DNA of 64,000 bases from Mesorhizobium sp. 131-2-1 (GTDB lineage: Bacteria > Pseudomonadota > Alphaproteobacteria > Rhizobiales > Rhizobiaceae). This document shows, piece by piece, positions 45,643 through 55,236 of the stretch; within the stretch, counting starts at the first letter, position 1; each line of letters begins with the position of its first letter. A program made the translations under genes and the position numbers. The stretch lies in assembly GCF_016756535.1 (NCBI RefSeq), contig NZ_AP023247.1, positions 5,766,501-5,830,500 of the forward strand, written 5' to 3'. Below the pieces are notes generated by a model. The model did not search any database. It was not told where the DNA came from and saw only the letters and a list, made by a program, of their open reading frames with translations.

Positions 45643-45957
45643 CTAGCCCTGACTATCTAAAAGATGGTCTATTTTGCTGATCTTCCGCACTGTCATCCAC
45701 TGTGGCGCTGCGGGCAGGTCCTCGATGACGGCGATCCTGCGTGCCCAGGTCGTAAAGGCCTTGTTCGCCGCCTCGACAGATTTCCGACCGTCGTACGCGG
45801 AGTAGCATGCATCAGACGCCACTGCGTGGAGGAGGCCGCGCCTTTCGACCGGCCATTCTTCCAGAAACTCTATCGCATCCATGACACAGCCGATCTTTTG
45901 GACAACACGGCCTTCGTTTCTTACGAAAACCGGCTGTTTGAACGTGGCACTTTCCAT
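45643..45957 (-). CDS. DUF982 family protein
   Basis: 104 residues: MESATFKQPVFVRNEGRVVQ, IEFLEEWPVERRGLLHAVAS, DACYSAYDGRKSVEAANKAF. The W-P-x-x-R-x-G core followed by A-x-x-x-C and a final helix (FTTWARRIAV) is the family pattern. GGGAGG precedes the ATG. Function unknown. It is one of four DUF982 genes around the chaperone region. Confidence 0.85.
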   Translation of the reverse strand: MESATFKQPVFVRNEGRVVQKIGCVMDAIEFLEEWPVERRGLLHAVASDACYSAYDGRKSVEAANKAFTTWARRIAVIEDLPAAPQWMTVRKISKIDHLLDSQG

Positions 45958-46278
45958 CGGGACCTCCCTTCAAACCGACCCTGCCTCACCGTACGCGGCG
46001 ATATCCGGCCCTGCAAACGATGCCGGCGAAATTAGCGAACGCCACCGCACAGCCACTGGGGAAACGGGATTTTCAAAGAACGTCGTTTCCATGTGATTCT
46101 TCGCTTCTTTCAACTCGACACTCGGCAAGCCGCGCTAGAGGCATAAAAAGAGATTGGAAACGATTCTTTTCAGTTCAAGGGGAGCTGGCGAGACGAACGG
46201 CACCTTTTATGAATCGGATGCCGGCAACTACAAAGGAGCCTGTCCTGTTGCCGCTTGCCGGGTCCGGCCTGGGTCCGG
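45958..46278. other. Intergenic stretch without a supported gene
   Basis: Short open frames only; no repeats or stable hairpins of note. It separates two - strand units, usg and the DUF982 gene. Confidence 0.5.
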
Positions 46279-46548
46279 CTATTGAACTGTGAAGATGCCG
46301 TCGACGGCCTTCCATTCGGAAGGCCGGATCAGGCGGTGATGGGCGATGCGCACGGAATGCAGCGCGCCTTCGAGTTCGCGCTCCCAGTAATCCAGAAACC
46401 CTTTCAGGGTTAGGAATTCCGGTGCAAGATCGTATTCCTGCCAAACGTAAAGCTGCAAAAGGCTTGGATGATCGGGAAGGTGGTAGTGGATCTCAGCAGT
46501 TGTGAGACCGTAGCCCTCCAACTGCAGTCGGAATTCCCTGCTGACCAT
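46279..46548 (-). CDS. usg: Usg-family protein
   Basis: 89 residues: MVSREFRLQLEGYGLTTAEI, HYHLPDHPSLLQLYVWQEYD, LAPEFLTLKGFLDYWERELE. This is the standard length and motif set of the Usg family (YGLTTAEIxYHxPDHPxLLQ). AGGAGA precedes the ATG. The family was named from its place near tryptophan genes; its role is unknown. In rhizobia it is often near stress genes. Confidence 0.9.
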   Translation of the reverse strand: MVSREFRLQLEGYGLTTAEIHYHLPDHPSLLQLYVWQEYDLAPEFLTLKGFLDYWERELEGALHSVRIAHHRLIRPSEWKAVDGIFTVQ

Positions 46549-46570
46549 GCGTCTCTCCTATCGCGCGCGT

Positions 46571-46918
46571 TCAGACATCAAGTCTTTGCGGGCGATCTCG
46601 GACCCGCCGCTCCTTGAGGTCACAGCCTACCTCAGCGCGACTACCGTCCAGTCGGCGAAGGGCATCCATGACGGCGTCGAACGTCACCGGTGTCGCAGCA
46701 CCTGGTGGCTTTCGCAGCGCAGGCATGGATTCGACGGCGCAAGCATCAGAAGCCCATGAGGCAAGAATGGCGCGCTTTTCCTGAATGTCGAGCGTGCGGT
46801 CGCCCACCACCTCATCGGGGTGACTAAAGTGCCGCGCCGGGAACAGCAGGCGGTCAAGCGAAGGATCAGAGGTTTCAGGGGCGATAGAGGGGATGCTTTT
46901 TGGGAAAGTTCGTTCCAT
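46571..46918 (-). CDS. Conserved rhizobial hypothetical protein
   Basis: 115 residues from the ATG at 46918: MERTFPKSIPSIAPETSDPS, RLLFPARHFSHPDEVVGDRT, LDIQEKRAILASWASDACAV, ESMPALRKPPGAATPVTFDA. The block from HPDEVV to ACAVES (a short helix that reads LxxxEKRAILASWASDACAV) is strongly conserved in Hyphomicrobiales proteins. GGAG precedes the ATG. Function unknown. It is divergent from groESL across the CIRCE region. Confidence 0.75.
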   Translation of the reverse strand: MERTFPKSIPSIAPETSDPSLDRLLFPARHFSHPDEVVGDRTLDIQEKRAILASWASDACAVESMPALRKPPGAATPVTFDAVMDALRRLDGSRAEVGCDLKERRVRDRPQRLDV

Positions 46919-47076
46919 CGACAGTCTCCGCTTCCTAACAATCTCCTTGGTATTGGTTTTGCGGTGGAGCCCCCTTTCGGGAATCCAACGCCGAAAAAAT
47001 TTCGTCCATTCCCTGCGGAATTTCAAGACCTGGAAAATGCCCCTGTGCGAAGAAATTGCTGTATGAATTCATGTTC

Positions 47077-47103
47077 CTAGCACTCTTGAATACAGAGTGC
47101 CAA
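47077..47103 (+). promoter_or_regulatory. CIRCE operator (HrcA site) of groESL
   Basis: CTAGCACTC (47077-47085), nine-base spacer, GAGTGCCAA (47095-47103), matching TTAGCACTC-N9-GAGTGCTAA in 16 of 18 positions. It lies about 155 bases upstream of groES, where HrcA would repress it. No hrcA gene is in the window. Confidence 0.9.
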
Positions 47104-47259
47104 AATTTTTCCAGCGACCCCTTGAAACCCGAAAATTGCAAAACTAGCTCGATATACGCGCGATGCCTGAAAAAGGGTCGCGGCGCCCCACCCCGGCCCG
47201 ATATTGCCGGTCCGGTGTGGAGGAACCTCAAAAATCTGTTTGTCCCGAAGGAGAACGAT

Positions 47260-47574
47260 ATGACGTTCCGTCCATTGCATGACCGTATCCTGGTCCGCCG
47301 CATCGAAGCCGAGGAGAAGACGGCCGGCGGCATCATCATCCCCGATACCGCCAAGGAGAAGCCGCAGGAGGGCGAGGTGATTGCCGTAGGCCCAGGCGCC
47401 CGCGACGAGAGCGGCAAGCTCACGCCTCTCGACGTCAAGATCGGCGATCGCATCCTGTTTGGCAAGTGGTCCGGCACTGAGATCAAGGTCAACGGCGAGG
47501 ACCTGCTGATCATGAAGGAAAGCGACGTGATGGGCGTGATCGAGCAGGCCACGGCGGTCAAGAAGGCCGCCTGA
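47260..47574 (+). CDS. groES: Co-chaperonin GroES
   Basis: 104 residues: [60 protein letters not shown], the mobile loop and roof motifs of GroES. GAAGGAGAACGAT precedes the ATG at 47260. It forms the heptameric lid of GroEL and is co-transcribed with the groEL gene 59 bases downstream, under the CIRCE operator. Confidence 0.98.
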   Translation: MTFRPLHDRILVRRIEAEEKTAGGIIIPDTAKEKPQEGEVIAVGPGARDESGKLTPLDVKIGDRILFGKWSGTEIKVNGEDLLIMKESDVMGVIEQATAVKKAA

Positions 47575-47621
47575 CCTGCTATGGTCCAACCCCAATCCCA
47601 GTCAATGAAACTGCCTATTGA

Positions 47622-49262
<1,641 letters not shown>

Positions 49263-49274
49263 GGAAACGCAGCA

Positions 49275-49301
49275 GTGTCCGCGCCCGATGGGCGCGGACA
49301 C
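49275..49301 (+). terminator. Terminator-like hairpin after groEL
   Basis: GTGTCCGCGCCC (49275-49286) and GGGCGCGGACAC (49290-49301), a perfect 12-bp stem with a 3-base loop. No T-run follows. Confidence 0.7.
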
Positions 49302-49321
49302 CCTGACAAATGGGTAGAGCC

Positions 49322-49552
49322 ATGAACGTGATGAACTTAACCGTGATCCCGCCGCCGTCGCGCGCGGACACCGATCTGAACTACGAAGCGGACCTGAAGG
49401 TTGCGCTTGACCCGATACTGGTCGAGTTGCTCGACAGAGCGGAGGCTGCGGGTTGGGATCGGCGCAAGGCAGCATACACGGTGATGTTTCTGGCGGCGCG
49501 GAATCTTACCGACGGCAAAGGCCCTCCTGGAAACGGGAGTTCGGCAGGCTAA
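49322..49552 (+). CDS. Small hypothetical protein downstream of groEL
   Basis: 76 residues: MNVMNLTVIPPPSRADTDLN, YEADLKVALDPILVELLDRA, EAAGWDRRKAAYTVMFLAAR. A helical protein of unknown family found after groEL-type operons in rhizobia. The start ATG at 49322 was preferred over 49310, which lies 9 bases after the groEL hairpin. Confidence 0.6.
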   Translation: MNVMNLTVIPPPSRADTDLNYEADLKVALDPILVELLDRAEAAGWDRRKAAYTVMFLAARNLTDGKGPPGNGSSAG

Positions 49553-49637
49553 GGCGCGGTGTACGCCAACCTTTTGCGCGACGGGCGGTGGGAAGGCTGC
49601 CGATCGATTGAACTAAACACGTGAAACGGAGGAAAAC

Positions 49638-49958
49638 ATGGAACACAATCAGTTTCAGCATCCCGCAAGGGTGCTGGTGGGTCTTGGGTTTCCGACCGAC
49701 ATTCAAAGTGTACAGGACGCCTTCGTCCTGCTGGATGAATGGTCGCCATCGAAGCGAAACGCTGCTCATGGGATCGCGCTCAATGCCTGTCGGGCAGCCC
49801 TCGCCGGCGAGGTGGATGCCGAAACCGCTCGCAGCACTTTTGTTGCCTTCGCCCGTCGCATGGATTTGCTTGTGCCGGCCGCAGGAGACATCGTTGCGGC
49901 CAAGGCAGTTGGCACCTTCGGATTCGCTTCAGGAGGCCACTACAACAAATCGATGTAA
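49638..49958 (+). CDS. DUF982 family protein
   Basis: 106 residues: MEHNQFQHPARVLVGLGFPT, DIQSVQDAFVLLDEWSPSKR, NAAHGIALNACRAALAGEVD. DUF982 core with WSPSKRNAAH replacing the usual WPxxRGxxH. GGAGGAAAAC precedes the ATG. First of a tandem DUF982 pair with the gene at 49984. Function unknown. Confidence 0.85.
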   Translation: MEHNQFQHPARVLVGLGFPTDIQSVQDAFVLLDEWSPSKRNAAHGIALNACRAALAGEVDAETARSTFVAFARRMDLLVPAAGDIVAAKAVGTFGFASGGHYNKSM

Positions 49959-49983
49959 TCGATCTGTCGGAATGGAGAAAACC

Positions 49984-50232
49984 ATGAGGGATGTTCGATT
50001 TCCCGAACCAGTGAGACTGCGCGTGAAGCCCGCAAGGGAGCGCATCGTTGCCAGTTCCTGGGAAGCGCTCGAGTGCCTTCACGACCAATGGCCAATAGGG
50101 GCTAGAGGTCCAAGCTATCGAGCAGCCTGCCGCGCTTGTCGCGATTCTTTAGACGGTTGGCGGCCTCCTCAAAAAGCAAGAAGGGCATTCTTAAAAGCAG
50201 CCCGTCGTGCAGGTTTGGTCCAGGCCTCATAG
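49984..50232 (+). CDS. DUF982 family protein
   Basis: 82 residues: MRDVRFPEPVRLRVKPARER, IVASSWEALECLHDQWPIGA, RGPSYRAACRACRDSLDGWR. The WPxxxRGPxYxxACxxC core is DUF982. GGAG lies upstream of the ATG at 49984; an ATG at 49972 is also in frame. It lies 25 bases after the previous DUF982 gene and is probably co-transcribed. Confidence 0.82.
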   Translation: MRDVRFPEPVRLRVKPARERIVASSWEALECLHDQWPIGARGPSYRAACRACRDSLDGWRPPQKARRAFLKAARRAGLVQAS

Positions 50233-50364
50233 TGAACTCAGCACCGAGGCAAGTCTTGCTTTGTAACGGACGCAATCTGGCGGGAGTCTAGATTGGCCTG
50301 CAGCGAAAATCCAAACCCGCATATCGCGCCGATGGCAAGCTTAGCGCTCGCCATTATCAAACGG

Positions 50365-51276
50365 CTACCGGTTGGCGAGGAAGATCGCCTCCTCCTCGTC
50401 TCGCTGCCTACCACCTAATGCGGCTGCCACGCTGGCGATGAAGGCGCCCACGACCAACGACAGCGCGCCAAGCAAGGCAAAGGTTGCACTGGCCTTCCTG
50501 GCGGTGTCGGCAGCCTGCTGGGCCTTGACTTTGGCGTCCTTTAGTTTGGCGATCAGGGTATCGAGGCGTGCCTTGGCATCCGCTTGAGAAAGCCCTGTGC
50601 GAGCGGCGACAAGCTGCGTCAGATACGTACTGTCATCAGCCGCTACTTCGCCGCCGTTCGCCGCGCTGGCAAGCAGGATGCGCGAAGCCTGCGCGGTTGC
50701 CGCCGCATCGTTCTGCGGATCAACGGCAGCAAGCTTGGCCGGGTCGGCAGGACGAAAAAGCGTGTCGACGTAGTAGGAAATAGTGTCGAATGCTGCACCC
50801 TTGGTCGCGGCACCAGCCGAGGCCCCGATTGCAGTTCCTGCGGCTACCGTCGAAGCTGCCTGCACTCCAGAACCCAAGGCCGCGGAAAGCGCTGACCCGA
50901 GGACGCCCACGACAAGAAGAGTGGCGAGCGCCCAAGCCAGGAAACCGTGTGCCGTGTCACGGAAGTAAGTTTCATCGGTGTGAACCCCCACCCATTTGGT
51001 GCGGAGTCGACCGGTGAGATATCCTCCCACGCCGGAAGAAAGCCATTGCACGACCACCAACCAAGCGGCGGTAGACACCGCGAATGTAGTGACAGACGCG
51101 CCGGCACCGGACCACGGCGAAACCATGCTGAGGCCAAGCCCGGAGCCCAGCAACATCAGGATGAATGTAAGCGAAGAAGCCGCGAACGCGCCCGCGATGA
51201 TTGGCCCCCAGTTCACTGCTGAAGACGAAGATTCAGTCGGTGCAGAGTCCTCGGAAGTCATAAGTGTTGCCTGCAT
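50365..51276 (-). CDS. Multi-pass membrane hypothetical protein
   Basis: 303 residues. N-terminal hydrophobic segments (WGPIIAGAFAASSLTFILML, TFAVSTAAWLVVVQWLSSGV), a glycine-rich GGYLTGRLRTKWVGVHTDET, a third and fourth helix, a long coiled alanine-rich middle (LIAKLKDAKVKAQQAADTAR), and a final helix (TFALLGALSLVVGAFIASVA). Ends EEEAIFLANR. The layout resembles uncharacterised rhizobial membrane proteins. It follows the 25-residue peptide gene by nine bases and is probably co-transcribed with it. Confidence 0.75.
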   Translation of the reverse strand: MQATLMTSEDSAPTESSSSAVNWGPIIAGAFAASSLTFILMLLGSGLGLSMVSPWSGAGASVTTFAVSTAAWLVVVQWLSSGVGGYLTGRLRTKWVGVHTDETYFRDTAHGFLAWALATLLVVGVLGSALSAALGSGVQAASTVAAGTAIGASAGAATKGAAFDTISYYVDTLFRPADPAKLAAVDPQNDAAATAQASRILLASAANGGEVAADDSTYLTQLVAARTGLSQADAKARLDTLIAKLKDAKVKAQQAADTARKASATFALLGALSLVVGAFIASVAAALGGRQRDEEEAIFLANR

Positions 51277-51285
51277 GCCAGCCCC

Positions 51286-51363
51286 CTACCGCGCAAACAG
51301 CATGATGAGAATGATTATCGGAATTGGGATACCGAGTAGCCAGAGCAAGATACCGCGACCCAT
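51286..51363 (-). CDS. 25-residue membrane peptide
   Basis: MGRGILLWLLGIPIPIIILI then MLFAR and a stop. GGAG lies six bases before the ATG. One hydrophobic helix with a Pro kink; peptides starting MGRGILLWLLGIPIPIIIL recur in proteobacteria next to envelope genes. First gene of an operon with the membrane protein ending at 50365. Confidence 0.65.
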   Translation of the reverse strand: MGRGILLWLLGIPIPIIILIMLFAR

Positions 51364-51690
51364 GGAAGGCTCCTGTGCATTAGCATTAACTAACTAACAA
51401 TGTGGCTGGGGCTGTTCTGTTCCGTTGGGCTTTGAGCACCGCGTCTTAGATCTGGCCCCTCAGCCATACCGTAACGAACGCCACGTTTGAGGCGACAACA
51501 GAGTTGTGTCGCTGCAACTAGATTTCAAAATGTGCATTTGGGTGGATGCTGTTCGTGCTGTGGAGCCAGCCCGCGATCACGGCTATGAGAATTGTCCGAA
51601 TTCGAGGCTACTCAAACCACCCCGACCAGAGACGTCCACGTACTTCAGGACTGATGTTTGAAATCGGCAGGAAGGCGACGCCGTGCGGGC
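51364..51690. other. Intergenic stretch without a supported gene
   Basis: Short open frames only; no clear promoter or repeat was recognised. Confidence 0.5.
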
Positions 51691-51858
51691 TCATTCCTTC
51701 TCCTTTTTTAGGACGCGCGCTTCCCTCAGGATCGAAGGGCGATCCAGACCCACCATTGAGATGATGTCGCGAATTTGGGTCTCGGAGACGCCGGTTTCCG
51801 ACGCCAAAGCTCGAACCTGCTCCGGCGTCGGCTTGGGCCGCTTCGCTTCTTCAGCCAT
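51691..51858 (-). CDS. Small DUF3606-like protein
   Basis: 55 residues from the ATG at 51858 (GAGGAG site upstream): MAEEAKRPKPTPEQVRALAS then ETGVSETQIRDIISMVGLDR and PSILREARVLKKEKE. It is the intact paralogue of the 47-residue protein at 15297. Helical, basic C-terminus. Function unknown. 51859-52148 upstream holds no supported gene. Confidence 0.75.
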   Translation of the reverse strand: MAEEAKRPKPTPEQVRALASETGVSETQIRDIISMVGLDRPSILREARVLKKEKE

Positions 51859-52148
51859 CGAACATATGCTCCTCGGACTCAATGTCCTCGGAATGTGGTT
51901 GTTCCACGCTCTGAAATGGTGAAAGCGGATGCGGCGCAGGGCCGTCACGCAGATCCTATTCGCCGCACAGATACTCTATACGACCAAACAGGGCCGGATG
52001 GCTCCATTGGCTCGCCGCCGCGCGCTCCTGCACGCGCCTCCAGAGCTGATCCCGCATCTCGCGGTCTACGGGGACGAGGGGGTCCGCACAACGGCCCGTG
52101 CCGCGTTCGGCCACATACCCCATTCACAGCGTGCGAAATTGTGCGCTC

Positions 52149-53411
52149 TCATATTATCCATTGGAGCGCCAGGCCGACCACTGACAAAGCCATCGCGATG
52201 GTAGCTAGCCATCCGAGAATCCGTAGCCACCCCTGCACAGGAAATTCGCCCATAATTTCGGAGCGCCCGGTCATCAGCATCATGACGACCATCACCGGGA
52301 TCGCGCATACACCGTTGATGACAGCACTCCAATAAAGTGCCTTGATTGGATCGATCGGCGTGAACATGATGCCCATGCCGAGCACGGCCGCGGCACCCAA
52401 GGTGGCATAAAACGCCATCGCATCCTTGGGTTTGCGTTCCAGCCCTACCGGCCAACGGCACGCTTCGCCCACGGCGAACGCAGCCGAACCGGCGAGAACA
52501 GGCACCGCGAGCAGACCGGTGCCGATGATACCCATCGCGAAGACCATAAATGCGAACTTACCTGCAACCGGCTCGAGGGCTTTGGCCGCGTCAGTGGAGG
52601 AATTGATTTCGGTCACTCCCGCCTTGTGCAGAGTGGCAGCGGTTGTCACGATGATCGCAATCGCTATCAGGTTTGAAAATGCCATACCGACCACGGTATC
52701 GGCCCGAATACGCCGGAAGGCGGAAGATGCTTGCCATGGAGCCCATTTTAACGGCTTGGCTTTCGGGTCCACCTTCTCCTCCTCCACCTCCTGCGACGAT
52801 TGCCAGAAGAACAGATACGGAGAAATCGTGGTGCCAAGAATAGCCACGAGGGTTGTGAGATAAGCGCCGTTCCATTCCAGACGCGGGACGACAAGGCCTT
52901 TCAGCGCCTCGTGCCAGGGCACGTGCGCCATGAAGGCAGCCGCGACGTAGGCAAAGAGGCTGAGAGTCGTCCATTTCAGGACGGTGACATATCGGCTGTA
53001 GTCGAGAAAGACGATTGCTCCGACACATGCCATACCGAACCCGACCACGTAGAGCGAACTGGGGCCGCCCACCAGCAATCGGAGCGCTTCAGCCATCGCG
53101 CTGAGGTCTGCGCCAATGTTAATGGTATTGGCAACGAACAGCGACACGACCACAAAATTCATCAGCGCCGCTGGATAGTGTCGTGATAGGTTTCCAGAGA
53201 TGCCTCGACCTGTCGTCCGCCCAATCCGCGCTGCAATCTCCTGGATCGCGGCCATGAGCGGAAAAGTGAATATCATTGTCCAGCCGACATCGAACCCCAG
53301 TTGAGCTCCCGCCTGGCTGTATGTACCAATACCCGAAGGATCGTCGTCTGAAGCGCCCGTGATAAAACCCGGCCCGATCGTCCGCAGAAATCGCTGGAAT
53401 GGTCCCGCCAT
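52149..53411 (-). CDS. Nramp-family transporter of the DPSG type
   Basis: 420 residues, about eleven helices. The first helix reads GPGFITGASDDDPSGIGTYS, where classic Nramp proteins have DPGN, and the sixth helix region reads ILGTTISPYLFFWQSSQEVE, lacking the metal-binding Met-Pro-His. This suggests a different substrate from Mn/Fe. Downstream segments (LAGSAAFAVGEACRWPVGLE) fit the family. The ATG at 53411 was chosen; a TTG at 53426 is also in frame. It lies 36 bases after a small stress gene and may share its EcfG-type promoter. Confidence 0.88.
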   Translation of the reverse strand: MAGPFQRFLRTIGPGFITGASDDDPSGIGTYSQAGAQLGFDVGWTMIFTFPLMAAIQEIAARIGRTTGRGISGNLSRHYPAALMNFVVVSLFVANTINIGADLSAMAEALRLLVGGPSSLYVVGFGMACVGAIVFLDYSRYVTVLKWTTLSLFAYVAAAFMAHVPWHEALKGLVVPRLEWNGAYLTTLVAILGTTISPYLFFWQSSQEVEEEKVDPKAKPLKWAPWQASSAFRRIRADTVVGMAFSNLIAIAIIVTTAATLHKAGVTEINSSTDAAKALEPVAGKFAFMVFAMGIIGTGLLAVPVLAGSAAFAVGEACRWPVGLERKPKDAMAFYATLGAAAVLGMGIMFTPIDPIKALYWSAVINGVCAIPVMVVMMLMTGRSEIMGEFPVQGWLRILGWLATIAMALSVVGLALQWII

Positions 53412-53447
53412 GTAAACCCCAGTCAACGGTCGCGGCTTTTGCCTTGC

Positions 53448-53687
53448 TTAGCGTGAAGTAGCCTTGCCTCCCTTTTCACCGCCCCTTCGCGCCGCCGGAT
53501 GGCCGGTCCGCTTCCCGCGGCCCGACCCTCCGGGATTCTTGCCGCCGCCGTCGTCTTTGTTGACGGTCGCCCAGGCACGACGTTCCGCTTCTTTCTCTGA
53601 GACACCCTTTTTCTCATATCCCTCGGCGATATGATCTGCCTTGCGCTCCTGCTTGTCCGTGTATTTCAATTTTTCACCGCGTGGCAT
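53448..53687 (-). CDS. Small basic stress protein (MPRGEK family, often called plasmid stabilisation protein)
   Basis: 79 residues: MPRGEKLKYTDKQERKADHI, AEGYEKKGVSEKEAERRAWA, TVNKDDGGGKNPGGSGRGKR, TGHPAARRGGEKGG. A helical N-terminal half and a Gly/Lys-rich disordered tail, like stress-induced KGG-type proteins. No toxin-antitoxin partner is nearby, so the plasmid stabilisation label is weak. A frameshifted paralogue lies at 35759-35979. EcfG-type promoter 30 bases upstream. Confidence 0.85.
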   Translation of the reverse strand: MPRGEKLKYTDKQERKADHIAEGYEKKGVSEKEAERRAWATVNKDDGGGKNPGGSGRGKRTGHPAARRGGEKGGKATSR

Positions 53688-53716
53688 CGGATCTTCTCCT
53701 CTTTCCTTCGCGTTTC

Positions 53717-53741
53717 AACGGGACGAAACCCAACATGTTCC
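53717..53741 (-). promoter_or_regulatory. EcfG-type promoter for the MPRGEK gene
   Basis: GGAAC (53741-53737), 17-base spacer, GTT (53719-53717) on the - strand, 30 bases before the ATG at 53687. Confidence 0.65.
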
Positions 53742-53935
53742 AGCGGGCAAAAGCTGGCTGGCAATCTGGAGGCCAGGTGGACTCAGCCGAGCAGTTTTCT
53801 CAGCTCGAGACCATTGCCCAGCAATAGCCGCGAAGGCGCTGGGCATAATCTGCAAAACTTTGCGGCCCCGTCGAAATAGGGCACACGCATCGCCTCGATG
53901 GCACGGCAGATCAGCGATAAGCTGCTGTTTGGGAT

Positions 53936-53960
53936 GGAACATTAGCCTCCGCCATTGGTT
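53936..53960 (+). promoter_or_regulatory. EcfG-type promoter for the PRC-barrel gene
   Basis: GGAAC (53936-53940), 17-base spacer, GTT (53958-53960), 56 bases before the ATG at 54016. Confidence 0.6.
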
Positions 53961-54015
53961 AATTTTACGAGCGCAAGACGAACCTGCGCGCGTTCCAAAC
54001 CTTGAGAGGTCGGTC

Positions 54016-54843
54016 ATGTTTTACAAACTCCTTGCTACCACCGCACTTGCCACGCTGCTTGCAACGGGGGCCTATCCGGGCAACGTGGTCTCTCCCGCAA
54101 CCGCTGCCCAAGCTGCCACCGCCACTCAGGCTGTGCCTGATGGCAACCTGGTTTCAAAGATCATGGGTGTGGCCGTCTACAACGGCACCGGCGACAACGC
54201 CGAAAACATCGGCGAAGTAAATGACATCGTTCTGTCGAAGGATGGGGCGGCCGAGTCACTGGTTATCGGGGTCGGCGGCTTTCTCGGCATAGGTGAAAAG
54301 AATATCGCTTACGACTTCAACAAGGCCCAGTGGGCCGAGAAGGATGGCAAGCGGTGGTTGGTCATCAATGCGACCAAGGACGAACTGAAAGCCCTGCCTG
54401 AGTTCGATACGAAGGCCTACGACGCCACAGTTTCGACCGCGTCGACAAAGCCGACGCCGCCCGCTGCCACGGCACCGATGGATTCCACCGCTGCGGTCGA
54501 CAAGACGACACTCACTGAAATGCCTATCGACAAAATTCGTGCCGAGGAGCTGATTGGCACCACTGTCTATGGCGCTGACGATGCGAATGTAGGCAAGATT
54601 GGCGACGTGGTTCTGACCGGCGACAAAAAGATTGATGCCGTGATTATCGACGTCGGCGGCTTCCTCGGCGTTGGCGCCAAAGAGGTGGCGGTCGGCTTTG
54701 AAAAGCTGAAGTTCATGACCGACAAGAACGGCAACAAGTATCTCTACACCAACTTCACCAAAGACCAGCTCACCGCGCAGGCCGCCTACGACAAGGGCAC
54801 CTATGCCCAGATGAGAGAAAAGCAGCGCCTGGTCATCAAATAG
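54016..54843 (+). CDS. Secreted protein with two PRC-barrel domains
   Basis: 275 residues with a signal peptide (MFYKLLATTALATLLATGAY). Two PRC-barrel repeats: IMGVAVYNGTGDNAENIGEV, NDIVLSKDGAAESLVIGVGG, FLGIGEKNIAYDF and later ELIGTTVYGADDANVGKIGD, VVLTGDKKIDAVIIDVGGFL, GVGAKEVAVGFEKLKF. A Pro/Thr/Ala linker joins them. The longer frame from 53641 crosses the promoter and was rejected. PRC-barrel proteins of this secreted type are stress-linked in rhizobia; ligand unknown. Confidence 0.88.
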   Translation: MFYKLLATTALATLLATGAYPGNVVSPATAAQAATATQAVPDGNLVSKIMGVAVYNGTGDNAENIGEVNDIVLSKDGAAESLVIGVGGFLGIGEKNIAYDFNKAQWAEKDGKRWLVINATKDELKALPEFDTKAYDATVSTASTKPTPPAATAPMDSTAAVDKTTLTEMPIDKIRAEELIGTTVYGADDANVGKIGDVVLTGDKKIDAVIIDVGGFLGVGAKEVAVGFEKLKFMTDKNGNKYLYTNFTKDQLTAQAAYDKGTYAQMREKQRLVIK

Positions 54844-55236
54844 GTTTGCGATATGAGTTCGCGAGCTCTCGATAAGTCGCGGGTTCGCGTGCCCATCGCA
54901 AATGATTGGAGAAATGGCTTAGAAGGCGACTTGCCACCGAGAATGAACAGGACGGGGGCACCTCTGCAGGAGAGGGCGAGGGACTTCGCCCTCTCATGTT
55001 CTGCATAGCAGCATCCGCCGAGCCTCGCACTGCCCGGCAAGCAATCGCCGGATCAGAACTTCGGAAGAAAACTAGCCGGGGTGAGCGATGGCCTATCACC
55101 CGAATTGACGACCAGCAACCTGAGGAAATCGAAGCCTCGCGTTCGCAAACACTAGGGAGATTGACGTGCGGCCTTCCGGTCTCGTGGCGTTGTTGGCACG
55201 CGGGAAACCGCTCGGGTTCGATCGAAGGTTCGCACG
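54844..55236. other. Intergenic stretch with a strong hairpin
   Basis: GAGAGGGCGA (54970-54979) and TCGCCCTCTC (54986-54995) form a perfect 10-bp stem with a 6-base loop, a likely terminator of the PRC-barrel gene. No gene is supported. Confidence 0.55.

Noticed and set aside
53448..53687. Plasmid stabilisation (toxin-antitoxin) system
   Set aside because: The name is an annotation habit; no toxin or antitoxin partner is adjacent, and the protein is a disordered basic stress-type protein.
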